This document shows positions 26,538 to 35,840 of a stretch of DNA of 64,000 nt, piece by piece. The notes beneath the pieces are model-generated. The model ran no database searches and had not been told where the DNA came from. It saw only the letters and a program-made list of their open reading frames with translations. Both the position numbers and the translations under genes were made by a program. Location: the NCBI RefSeq assembly GCF_000327285.1, contig NZ_HE998568.1, positions 452,810-516,809 on the forward strand, written 5' to 3'. The first letter of the stretch is position 1; each line of letters opens with the position of its first letter. Origin of the DNA: Holdemania massiliensis AP2. Lineage in GTDB: Bacteria > Bacillota_I > Bacilli_A > Erysipelotrichales > Erysipelotrichaceae.

Positions 26538-26807
26538 AAGAATATATAAGATGGATTCCCATTTACTTTATCTAATATAACAAAAAAGATATAATATTAA
26601 TAATATCTAGAAGCCAGGTTTTGTTCTACTATAAAGGGCTTGAGTTATCGCAGAATTTACACTTTCATATCTTCATCGCCTTGTAACATCCATCATTTAG
26701 AAGAATTTCTTATTTAAGCAATCCTCCGAGTAGTTATGCTGTTTGATATAATCAAAGAAGAAAGTTTCATTCTCCCTAAACCATAAATGGCTGAATGAAA
26801 ACCTGAT
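26538..26807. other. AT-rich intergenic stretch
   Basis: No gene or clear terminator in 270 bases. Base composition follows the foreign-looking ligase gene rather than the uvrA-like gene, so this stretch probably arrived with it. Confidence 0.4.
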
Positions 26808-29356
26808 TTAACTTATTTTTTCTGAATGCTGCGTCTTGTATTGTTTTAAATACTTCCCCGTTACACTTTGGGGATTGTCCATCACTTCTTCCGGGGTGCC
26901 GACAGCGACAATCCGACCCCCGGCATTCCCGCCGCCCGGTCCCATATCAATAAGATAATCAGCGTTGGAAATCATATCCAGATCATGTTCGATCACAAGA
27001 ACCGTCGCACCAAACTCCACCAGCCGGTCAAAGACTTGCAGCAGAGTGCGGACATCCAGGGGGTGCAGTCCGATTGTCGGCTCATCAAAAACAAATACGG
27101 TTCCGGTCTGCTTTCTTCCCATTTCTGAAGCTAGCTTAAGCCGCTGCGCTTCCCCGCCGGATAAGCTCGGTGTTTCTTCCCCCAGCGTCAGATAGCCCAG
27201 ACCTAAATCCTGCAGAACCTGCAGCCGCTGCGCAACTGTTTTTAAGTCCTCACACGCTGCTAACGCCTGCTTCACATCCATCGCCATGATTTCCGGCAGA
27301 GAATAGGCGTTTCCAGCTTTGCCTTTACGCTTAATCAGATCAGCTTTTTTGGCATATCGAGTTCCCCGGCAGTCAGGGCAGGGGATTTCAATATCGGGAA
27401 GAAACTGAACGTCAAGACTGATCGTTCCCGTTCCGTCGCAGGTTGGGCAGCGCAGCTGTCCGGTATTGTAGGAAAAATCTCCGGCTTTGTATTGCAAAGC
27501 CCGGCTTTCCGGAGTTTTTGCATAAATTTTCCGCAGTTCATCATGAACATTGGCATACGTCGCTACGGTTGAGCGCACATTCACTCCAATCGGAGTCGCG
27601 TCGATCAGCTTCACCTGCTGTATTGATTCCGCTGAAATGGCCTTAATATGAGAGGGGAGCTGCTTCCCGGCGATTTGGGCTTCAAGCGCGGGAATCAGAC
27701 TTTCCAGAATAAGCGTGGTTTTCCCTGATCCGGACACGCCTGTCACCACCGTAAGCCGTCCCTGCGGAATGTCCACTTCCAAGGGTTTTACAGTATGAAT
27801 CTCGCCGGTTGATAAGTGGATTCTACCCCGATCAAACACTTGGTCAGGCCCAATGGGTTTCCTTTGCCGCCGGCTGCCTTGTCCCAAGAGAAAGGGACCG
27901 ATCTGCGATTGGGGATTGTTGACAACCGACTGCAGCGGACCTTGGGCAAGAATGCGTCCGCCCTCAGCCCCCGCTTCCAGCCCCAATTCCACAATCCAGT
28001 CTGCTTCGGATAAGATCTGCGTATCATGATCGACCAGCACCACGGAGTTCCCATCGGCAATCAGATCCTGCATCACTCCGGTCAAACCGGTGATATTCGA
28101 CGGATGCAGACCGATCGACGGTTCATCCAAGACATACAATACCCCCGTTGTGCGGTTGCGGACTGCCCGAGCCAGCTGCATGCGCTGCCGCTCCCCGGTC
28201 GAAAGGGTTGCGGCCGCCCGATCCAGACTCAGATAACCCAAGCCTAAATCAATCAGACGTTTGGCCACTAGTTGGAAGGATTCGCAGATTGCCTCTGCCA
28301 TTGGACGCATTTCGACAGGCAGGGAATCCGGCACCTGACTCACCCATTCGACTAACTGATCCAGCGTCATCGCACAGGCTTCATCGAGCGAAATTCCCTG
28401 CAGCTTCGGCTTTCTTGCCTCGGCTGAAAGCCGGGTTCCGCCGCATTCCGGACAAACATCCTGCTTCAAAAACTTTTCAACCCGCTTCATGCCCTTTTCA
28501 TCTTTGACCTTTGCCAGTGCATTTTCCACCGTGTAATTGGCATTGAAATAAGTGAAATACAATTCCCCGGCCTGATTGCCTTTTTTTGGTTTATAAAAAA
28601 TATGCTTCTTCTCCGCCGGTCCATGAAAGACAATATCCCGTTCCTGTTCACTCAATTGCGAAAACGGAACATCTGTGCGCACTCCCATCGCCCGGCATAC
28701 ATCTGTCATTAACGACCACATCAGCGTATTCCAGGGGGCTACCGCGCCTTCATCAATCGTCAGGGATTCATCAGGAACCAAAGCCGCCTGATCCACGGTG
28801 CGGACAACACCTGTTCCGCCGCAGACAGGACAGGCTCCCTGACTGTTAAAGGCAAGCTCTTCCGCGGAAAGGGCCGAAAAATGCACCTGGCATTGAGGAC
28901 AAACCAGTTTTTGACCGGCGGCCACGGCAAGCGAAGGTTTGACATAGTGTCCATGCGGGCAGCAATGACTGGCAAGCCGGGAATACATTAACCGCAGGCT
29001 GTTCAAAAGCTCTGTTCCGGTACCGAACGTACTGCGGATGCCGGGCACACTGGGACGCTGATGCAGCGCCAGCGCCGCGGGAATATAATTCACCTCATCC
29101 ACCTGCGCCTTAGCCGCCTGGGTCATGCGGCGGCGCGTATACGTGGAGAGCGCATCGAGATAACGTCTTGAACCTTCCGCATACAAAACGCCCAAAGCCA
29201 GCGAGGATTTTCCGGAACCAGAAACACCGGCGATGCCGACGATCTGATTCAATGGAATATCCACATCTATATTTTTCAGATTATGTACCCGGGCATTGCG
29301 TACTTCAATCTTATCGGGAATCCTTTTTTCCTGCTTTTTTTTTGATCTGCCTCCAT
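26808..29356 (-). CDS. UvrA-like ABC-ATPase (UvrA2/drug-resistance type), apparent frameshift near start
   Basis: An uninterrupted frame of 818 codons (26808-29264) shows two ATPase modules: GVSGSGKSSLALG near the start and GVSGSGKTTLILE near 515, signatures LSTGERQRMQLA and LSGGEAQRLKLAS, and CxxC zinc-finger pairs (CPQC, CPVC, CPEC, CPTC, CPDC). The essential segment before the first Walker A (IEVRNARVHNLKNIDVDIP) is encoded upstream of 29264 in the same frame but has no start. An ATG at 29356 with AAAGGGTGG upstream connects to it only if the nine-A run (29335-29343) had ten. It lacks the UvrB-interaction insert size of housekeeping UvrA. Confidence 0.82.
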
Positions 29357-29601
29357 CGTCTGTTTTCCACCCTTTCCGTTTTCTTATTTATTATTTTGTT
29401 CTATTATATCATCTTCAAGGCTGTACTTAGGCAAAAACATCACCAGTCAATCCGTTTTCAAAATCTTATTTTTGATGGAAAAACCAATAAAAAACAAATC
29501 CGATCGGCGCTCCCTAGGCCAATATCTTTCTGCTTGAATTCTGATTGACTTTATCCGTTATTCCTTATGGTATAATGAGTCAAAGAAAAAGGAGAGCGCT
29601 T

Positions 29602-30318
29602 ATGTTTAAAGATAAAGTTGTGGTGGTGACCGGCGGTGTCCAGGGAATTGGGCGATGCATCAGCGATGAATTCCAAAAGGAAGGCGCGATCGTCTGCGAT
29701 ATTGACAAGCAGCCTGGCGGATACTTCACCGGCGATCTTGCGGAAGAGAAAACACTTACCCTTTTCGCCGAAAAAGTCCTTTCCGATTATGGCCATGTGG
29801 ACTATTTAATCAACAATGCCCTGCCTTTGATGAAGGGAATAGACGCGTGTTCTTATGAAGAGTTTAACTATGCGCTTCGGGTTGGGGTCACCGCTCCGTT
29901 TTATCTGGCTAAATTATTTTCCAGACATTTTGCCCTAGGAGCTGTCATCATCAATATTGCCTCTTCCCGGGATCGAATGAGTCAGCCGCAGACTGAAAGC
30001 TATACGGCAGCCAAAGGCGGCATTGCTGCCCTGACGCATGCCCTGGCTGTCAGTTTTTCCGGACGGATTCGTGTCAATTCAATATCTCCTGGATGGATTG
30101 ATACCGGCTTTCGTGAATATCCGGGAGCCGACAGCCTGCAGCATCCTGCTGGCCGTGTCGGAAATCCGCTTGACATCGCCAACATGGTGCTCTTTCTGTG
30201 CTCGGATAAGGCTTCTTTTATCACTGGCGAGAATATCTGCATCGACGGCGGGATGACCCGTCAGATGATCTATCACGGTGATTTTAACTGGTTCTTCAAT
30301 CCTGACCCAGACCGATAA
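29602..30318 (+). CDS. Short-chain dehydrogenase/reductase
   Basis: 238 residues from the ATG at 29602, chosen over an upstream in-frame start because AAAGGAG lies at the right distance. Cofactor motif VVVTGGVQGIGR (T-G-x3-G-x-G), a shortened NNA motif (LINNA), catalytic Ser in IASSRDR and Tyr/Lys in SYTAAKGG, and the family end motif GENICIDGGMT are present. It is an NAD(P)-dependent oxidoreductase of unknown substrate. Monocistronic, with an extended -10 (TGGTATAAT) near 29568-29576 and a terminator after it. Confidence 0.9.
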   Translation: MFKDKVVVVTGGVQGIGRCISDEFQKEGAIVCDIDKQPGGYFTGDLAEEKTLTLFAEKVLSDYGHVDYLINNALPLMKGIDACSYEEFNYALRVGVTAPFYLAKLFSRHFALGAVIINIASSRDRMSQPQTESYTAAKGGIAALTHALAVSFSGRIRVNSISPGWIDTGFREYPGADSLQHPAGRVGNPLDIANMVLFLCSDKASFITGENICIDGGMTRQMIYHGDFNWFFNPDPDR

Positions 30319-30337
30319 TCAAAACTAACCTGATAGA

Positions 30338-30376
30338 AAAGAAGGGCATCCTCACTGAGGGTACCCTTCTGTTTTG
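30338..30376. terminator. Bidirectional terminator
   Basis: AGAAGGG (30340-30346) pairs with CCCTTCT (30364-30370) with additional inner pairing. T-rich flanks follow on both strands, serving the SDR gene and the FMN-domain flavoprotein gene. Confidence 0.8.
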
Positions 30377-30394
30377 TTGATTCCAACTGTAAGA

Positions 30395-32356
30395 TTACTG
30401 AGCGGATGCCTGATTCAGACAGTCGGTCACCGCATCCAGGATTCTACCGCTGGACAGCGTGCAGCCGGAAATGGTATCCACATTGACTGAGTTTTCCGCG
30501 ACGATGGACGCAGGCAGATCGCTGATCGCCTTGTCGGAAACACCGGCGGTTTCATGCTGCTCCGTGATTTCCACCGCGCTGATCTTGCCGTCTGCGATCG
30601 TCGTCTTGACGCTCATCGGACCTTCCTGTCCATCGACAGTCGCTGTGTATTCACCGTCTTTGAGCGGCTTGCTCATATCGAAACGATCGGCAGATGCTGT
30701 TTCCTTTTCAAACAGGGATGCGTCAAACAGGTTGGAGGCCGCTTTGACGGTATAGCCTTCTGCCAGGGTGTCGTTCATCGCTGCGCGTCCGGCAATCCGT
30801 CCGAAGGTGATCGGACCCATGACGCCGGTGCCGCCGGATACGAACTTACCCCAGATGCCGCCGGTGCATTCGCCTGCCGCATACAGACCTGGAATAACAT
30901 TGCCGCTCTCATCGAGAACATGCGCTTCTGTATCAATAGAAACGCCGCCCAGTGTCATAACGACCAGCGCCTTTAACGGAATGGCATAATACTTGTCGCC
31001 TTCAATCTTGTTGACGGCAACGCTGTATGCCGACGGTGTCGGATCAAAGCTGCGGCCGAATTCATCTTCAACTTCCCCGTCAACGGCCTTGTTGTAAGTT
31101 TCAACGGTTGCCTTCAGCGCTTCCGCCGGCACATTGATCATCGATGCCAGCTCGTCCAGCGTCGCTGCCGACTTCACCAGATTCTTCGCCCGTCCGGTTT
31201 CCGGATTGAAGTATAGCTGATACATCATATCGCCGCCGGCAGCTGAGAGATCGGCTACAATCTTATCGGTAAAGATATCATACTGAACGGCGCCCGGCTG
31301 TTCTTCCAAAGCAACTTCACGGACATCCACGCGGGCTTCCTGTTCGTTGACAAACCGCTTGCCTTCCTGATTGACGCAGATGCCGCCGGCTTTCCAGGTA
31401 TAGGTCGAGCCGATCGTACCGCTTTGCGGACCGGTCTGAACCCCCATCGGGAACGTCGGAATATAGCTCATTGCGGTTTCATCCACGTTGCCGCCGACTT
31501 CCTGCATCATCCGGATTCCTTCTCCCATCGAGGTCGTAGAGCTGAGGTAATCAGCGCCATGTTCGGCATATTTGCCCATCAGCTTAAAGTTTCCGGAATA
31601 TCCGCCGGTCGCCATGATCACGCCTTTGTTTGCGGTATATTTGACAGTCTTGCCGTCTTCGGTAACCGCTTCGACGCTTAAGATCTGGCCCTTATCATTC
31701 GCCAGCAGCTTCACGCCGTCGGTGTTGAAGTCAATCGCGACGTTATCCAAAGTCTTGATGTACTGATCCAGCACTTCATGCGCCGCGCTGGAATAATGCT
31801 CAGGATCATCCGCTTTGGCTTTATACGTCCGCTGGACTGAATATAACTGGTGTTCCGGTGCGAAAACCGCCTTCCCGCCGGTCGCTTTATCAAGATTAAA
31901 TTGATTGTCTGCCAGACCGTGTTCCAGCATCCATTCAAACATATCGGTATCTTCGTTAACAAACGCTTCGACCAATTCCCGGTTGCCCAGCTGAGCCCCG
32001 TTCTTCATAATGTCCTCGACAAAGGACGCTTTCGTGTCTTCAATGCCGGCTTCCTTCTGCAGTGAGGTTTCCGCGGCCGACATCGAGCCTGACGTCAGAT
32101 TCAGATTGCCTCCGGTACGGTTGGTCTTTTCAAGAATGATGACGTTCTGGGCCCCGTTGTCAACGGCGGAGATCGCAGCGGACAACCCCGCTCCGCCCGC
32201 GCCGACAACAATCACATCGGCATTTTTCTCCTCATCATACGCCGCGGCCGGAGAAGCCGACGGCTGATCGGCCGGTTTTCCATTGGATGTTGAACATCCG
32301 CTCAAAGCGGAAACCATCAACAAGAAGGCCGAACATAAAGCTAGTGTTTTCTTCAT
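30395..32356 (-). CDS. Secreted FAD/FMN fumarate-reductase-like lipoprotein
   Basis: 653 residues. Signal peptide with lipobox ALSGC. The FAD module starts at NADVIVVGAGGAGLSAAISA and ends with GLYAAGECTGGIWGKFVSGG, typical of urocanate/fumarate reductase-like flavoproteins. Residues 570-653 form an FMN-binding domain whose motif VDTISGCTLSSG fits the ApbE flavinylation pattern D-x-x-S/T-G-A-T with Cys for Ala; the threonine would carry FMN covalently. Such proteins accept electrons at the outer membrane face and reduce an extracellular organic acceptor. Divergent AraC gene suggests induction by that acceptor, which is unknown. Confidence 0.88.
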   Translation of the reverse strand: MKKTLALCSAFLLMVSALSGCSTSNGKPADQPSASPAAAYDEEKNADVIVVGAGGAGLSAAISAVDNGAQNVIILEKTNRTGGNLNLTSGSMSAAETSLQKEAGIEDTKASFVEDIMKNGAQLGNRELVEAFVNEDTDMFEWMLEHGLADNQFNLDKATGGKAVFAPEHQLYSVQRTYKAKADDPEHYSSAAHEVLDQYIKTLDNVAIDFNTDGVKLLANDKGQILSVEAVTEDGKTVKYTANKGVIMATGGYSGNFKLMGKYAEHGADYLSSTTSMGEGIRMMQEVGGNVDETAMSYIPTFPMGVQTGPQSGTIGSTYTWKAGGICVNQEGKRFVNEQEARVDVREVALEEQPGAVQYDIFTDKIVADLSAAGGDMMYQLYFNPETGRAKNLVKSAATLDELASMINVPAEALKATVETYNKAVDGEVEDEFGRSFDPTPSAYSVAVNKIEGDKYYAIPLKALVVMTLGGVSIDTEAHVLDESGNVIPGLYAAGECTGGIWGKFVSGGTGVMGPITFGRIAGRAAMNDTLAEGYTVKAASNLFDASLFEKETASADRFDMSKPLKDGEYTATVDGQEGPMSVKTTIADGKISAVEITEQHETAGVSDKAISDLPASIVAENSVNVDTISGCTLSSGRILDAVTDCLNQASAQ

Positions 32357-32380
32357 TTCTTTCCTTCCCTTCTTGGTTTC

Positions 32381-32408
32381 ATTTTAGCACTTAGGAATGT
32401 TTTCACAA
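32381..32408 (-). promoter_or_regulatory. Promoter of the FMN-domain flavoprotein gene
   Basis: Minus strand TTGTGA (32408-32403), 16-base spacer, TAAAAT (32386-32381) with extended TGC. The remaining bases up to 32500 form the shared region with the divergent AraC gene and should hold its binding sites. Confidence 0.55.
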
Positions 32409-32507
32409 TATTAAATTCACTCCTATTTTTAAGAATTTCAGAACCTTAATTTTCAGGACTGAATAAGTTATGATATACTTAAGTTTAGAGAAATGAGGTG
32501 AATGAGA

Positions 32508-33392
32508 ATGAATTCGATCTATACCCCGATCGGAAAAGATACATTTTCCAAAATCGAAGAAGAATTTGATTATGAAATTCTTAAAATTGGTAAGTTTACC
32601 AAACAACCGCCGCTGATCAACCACAGTATTTTCATGAATCACTTCAAAATAATCTTCTTCCAGCATGGGTACTGCCGGATCATTGTAGAAGATCAGGAAT
32701 ATCGGGTCGGGCCGGGCGATCTGATGATCATTCCCATCAACGCCTTTTATACTGTCAGCTCCTTGGGTGAGGATACAATCGAGTTTTTCTTTCTGCATTT
32801 CACCGTACAGCCCGTGCATAAAGTCGCGCGGTTCATCGAATCGCTGGAGCTGACGCAGATTCTCGTGCTGCATGATACGATCAATGAAGTGCTGGTACAT
32901 CAGCTGCAGCATACGATTCGGCAGGTCAGCGAACAGAAGCCGGGGTATTATCTGGAAGCTGTGCTGCTTTTGAAGAGTTTGCTTCTGCGGCTGAGAATTC
33001 TGCGGCATGAAGGAGATCATCAACAGTCCGCCTCCCCGCATGTTCGTTCCAGTGAGGAAACCGTATTCAATCAATGCGTCCGCTATCTGCAGGAGCATCT
33101 CAGCGAGAATGTGACGGTTGAACAGCTCTGTGAGATCGCCCATGTTTCCCAAAGTTATTTATACCGCTGTTTTAAAAAGCTGCTTCAGCAGTCGCCCAGC
33201 CAGTTTGTCCTGCAGTTTAAGCTGCAGAAAAGTCAGGAGCTATTAAAAACAACGGACGATTCGATCACAGCGATTGCGGAAGCGACCGGATTTTCTTCGA
33301 TTTATTTATTCTGCAGCACCTTTAAATCGGCCGTGGGGCTAACGCCGACACAATTTAGAAAGCATTTTAAAAATCAGAGTTCCGCGGATTAA
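32508..33392 (+). CDS. AraC family transcriptional regulator
   Basis: About 294 residues from the ATG at 32508, where GAGG spacing is right; an ATG six bases earlier is possible. Residues 40-110 form a cupin-like sensor (IIVEDQEYRVGPGDLMIIP). The last 100 residues hold the double helix-turn-helix: VTVEQLCEIAHVSQSYLYRC and SITAIAEATGFSSIYLFC, ending with LTPTQFRK. Divergent from the secreted flavoprotein gene, which it most likely activates. Followed by its own terminator. Confidence 0.92.
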   Translation: MNSIYTPIGKDTFSKIEEEFDYEILKIGKFTKQPPLINHSIFMNHFKIIFFQHGYCRIIVEDQEYRVGPGDLMIIPINAFYTVSSLGEDTIEFFFLHFTVQPVHKVARFIESLELTQILVLHDTINEVLVHQLQHTIRQVSEQKPGYYLEAVLLLKSLLLRLRILRHEGDHQQSASPHVRSSEETVFNQCVRYLQEHLSENVTVEQLCEIAHVSQSYLYRCFKKLLQQSPSQFVLQFKLQKSQELLKTTDDSITAIAEATGFSSIYLFCSTFKSAVGLTPTQFRKHFKNQSSAD

Positions 33393-33413
33393 TTCCGTTT
33401 CGCTCTGATTTTT
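33370..33413 (+). terminator. Terminator of the AraC gene
   Basis: AAAATCAGAG (33370-33379) pairs with CTCTGATTTT (33402-33411) and runs into T. The stem includes the end of the coding region. Confidence 0.85.
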
Positions 33414-33586
33414 TATGCTTGAAATCAAACCCGTTTAAGAGATCACTGATATGCAAAAGGCAGCACAAGTTGTCAATAGCATGGCAGTAAATATGGTAGA
33501 ATAGTGTCAAGGAAAACATTTCTCTGATCAAGCAATGCAGAAAATAAAGCGGGCAATTTGCCCCTAAACAAAAGGAGGTCAAATCG

Positions 33587-34802
33587 ATGAAAAAATATAT
33601 TTTAATGAATAAAACCATGCCTGTTCTGTCATTTGTGTATAATGAACGCCGCGGCGACGTAGAGGTTATTTCTGATGTTTTTCAGCTTGATTCACTCAAT
33701 ACAAAGAATGTGATTATGATTTTGCGCTCAATGACGGGCTTGCCTCACGCTATGGCTATAACAGCGCAATGAATGTCAGGCGTTATTCCTATGCTAACGA
33801 ATTGAAACTGAAACAAAAGGCAATTCAGTCTTTCGGATTGTCCCTTTCCGATCAATATGGGTTCCACTAAATCGGAAATGAGGCAAGCTGGGAAGCGATC
33901 AATTTCTTTCAAAATGATTTTGAATACAAGAAATTTCTATTGTGATCTTTTTCGGAAAGAGAAAATGAATATGCTAAAATTGACATGATTTTCTCTCCCA
34001 ACAGCACAACTGGCGGACAGTTAGATAAAGCTTGGATGATGGATGAGAAAACAAAAGATCGAGTTCTTTTGAAGTCGGCCAACACGATGCTTCTCACTAA
34101 ACCCATCCATGAAGTGCTGGCTTATGAATTGCCAGCATTCTTGGTCTTCCTGCTACAAAATATGAAAATCAGATTATTTCTGATTTAAAAAGACCGCTGC
34201 TTGTTTCAAAATGTAAAACATTTATCACTCCGGACACTGAATTGATACCCGCGGCACAAATTCTGCTGGGCAAAGAAGGTGTAGGTTTTGAAGAACCTGT
34301 TAAAGTCTATCTTGATTTCCTTGAAGAAGCACTGGTATCCAGCGCAAAGGAAAAAATACAGAAACAACTTTTATCGGACGCGCTATTGGACAACACGGAC
34401 AGACATTTAAACAATTTCGGTGTAATTCGGAACGTCAGCACATTACAGATCATGGATGTTGCTTTAAACTATGATTGCGGAAGAATCCTAGGAACAGCCT
34501 TCCCTTATACGCCAAAGCGATATACGAAAGAAGAATTCCATATTGATGAATTGGGCTATGCCGTCACACAAAAACAATTTTTTAGTTTGATTGACAAGAA
34601 TATTCATTTATCCAGGCGGCAATATCAAAAACTTTACAGTTTACCAGAACGCTATCTTTCTTTGGTTAACAAGTATCTTTCATGCACGAGCCTTCACGAA
34701 GGTGATGGAGCATATCTGGCTGCGGTTTTTATGCAGAATATTCAGGAAATTGAAGCTGTGCTAGAAGAAAATGGTTGTTTTCAAGATACGTCTTTTCAAT
34801 AA
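33587..34802 (+). pseudogene. HipA-like kinase domain protein, degraded
   Basis: A strong site (AAAGGAGG) precedes an ATG at 33587 that opens 61 codons, then the frame breaks. Homologous-looking sequence continues in other frames: DFALNDGLASRYGYNSAMNV (from about 33718), IFSPNSTTGGQLDKAW (from 33986) and LLSDALLDNTDRHLNNFGVI (from about 34370), the last being the HipA-type kinase catalytic loop. At least three frame changes or stops are needed. HipA-family proteins are serine/threonine kinases of toxin modules or stand-alone regulators; this copy should be inactive. No hipB-like gene is adjacent. Confidence 0.8.
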
Positions 34803-34890
34803 AGACAACAAACGGATAATACGGTTATCGTAATCCGGAAATGCAGCCAGCGGGAAACTGCTTTCTATCAGTTTCTATCTATATAACAGG

Positions 34891-34927
34891 AAAACCCACG
34901 CTTATCTAAATTTTCAGCGTGGGTTGC
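34891..34927. terminator. Terminator at the end of PTS locus 1
   Basis: CCCACGC (34895-34901) pairs with GCGTGGG (34917-34923). On the minus strand TTTTCC follows, about 40 bases after the last PTS gene stop; on the plus strand it also closes the hipA relic. Confidence 0.75.
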
Positions 34928-34964
34928 TTATATTTCTGTCCAGCAAATCCAAACTGGACATGCT

Positions 34965-35447
34965 TTACAGCTGTTTTAATCCATTCTCATTCAGCAGGCT
35001 CTCAGTGACTTCCGGGGAATGCCGTACCGTGATCGTGATCTTCCGTTCCAATAACCTCCGGCAGATCGCAATATCCTCGCTGGTCAGCGCTGTCCGCTCA
35101 TTGAGAATCTTCCCATTGGGCCGCATGCGCAACCCGCCCAGGTTCAGCGTCTTCAGCTGATGAAAATGTTCTAAGACCTGATTGGCATCAAACAAACTGC
35201 CGACGATGATCAGCACGTTTTCCGGCGATTCCAGCTGCTTCTGCACAATCTCAAAACCGGCCTCCACCTCCGCAATCTGTAAGCGCACCTCGCGCGGCTT
35301 GGCCAGTCCCAGAATCATCTTCGTGAATTCATCGTTGGCCGCCTCATCGTTTAAAACGAGAATGGTATCTAAGTTATAATAGCTGGTCCAGTAGAACGCC
35401 ACTTGTCCATGAAGCAGGCGGTCATCTACGCTGACCTGCCGGATCAT
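34965..35447 (-). CDS. Mannose-family PTS IIB component (locus 1, second copy)
   Basis: 160 residues, the normal length. The phosphorylatable histidine lies in VDDRLLHGQV at residue 14, followed by ILVLNDEAANDEFTKMILGLAKP, the conserved family block. The protein passes phosphate from IIA to the sugar at the IIC/IID channel. Its start overlaps the upstream IIA gene by four bases (ATGA). Last gene of locus 1, which also has another IIB 2.4 kb upstream; a second IIA/IIB pair without its own channel may serve the same or a distant transporter. Confidence 0.93.
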   Translation of the reverse strand: MIRQVSVDDRLLHGQVAFYWTSYYNLDTILVLNDEAANDEFTKMILGLAKPREVRLQIAEVEAGFEIVQKQLESPENVLIIVGSLFDANQVLEHFHQLKTLNLGGLRMRPNGKILNERTALTSEDIAICRRLLERKITITVRHSPEVTESLLNENGLKQL

Positions 35448-35827
35448 TCAGACTGCGCTCCCATCATCGCGTTGACGTAGACCATCTGATCCCTGGCGGC
35501 AACAACGATCTCCTCAATCTGCGCCCCTTCCGTCACCTCGGAAAACAACATTTCCAGCAGCAGCGAGATATTCGCTCCGCTGATCAGGTAAAAATTCCGT
35601 TTGCGCAGCTGCCGCATCGCTTCCAGATTGACGCTGCCGCCGACCAGATCTGTGACCATGCACAAAGGTTCAGCGGGATCATGCCGCTCTAAATAGGCCT
35701 GCAGCTGTTCCTCAAAATCCGAGGTATACGGAAGCAGATCAACATTGTTCAAATCATCCTTAAAGAATTTCAGGGTGTTGACTACACCTTCGGCATAGCC
35801 GCCATGTCCGGCAATCAAATATTTCAT
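35444..35827 (-). CDS. Mannose-family PTS IIA component (locus 1, second copy)
   Basis: 127 residues with the active histidine in IAGHGGYAEG (residue 8) and the family block TDLVGGSVN. It takes phosphate from HPr. The gene starts 13 bases after the PRD regulator stop and is coupled to the following IIB gene, so regulator, IIA and IIB form the distal part of locus 1. One possible job is to signal to the PRD regulator rather than only to transport. Confidence 0.93.
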   Translation of the reverse strand: MKYLIAGHGGYAEGVVNTLKFFKDDLNNVDLLPYTSDFEEQLQAYLERHDPAEPLCMVTDLVGGSVNLEAMRQLRKRNFYLISGANISLLLEMLFSEVTEGAQIEEIVVAARDQMVYVNAMMGAQSE

Positions 35828-35840
35828 AAGCTTGCTCCTT

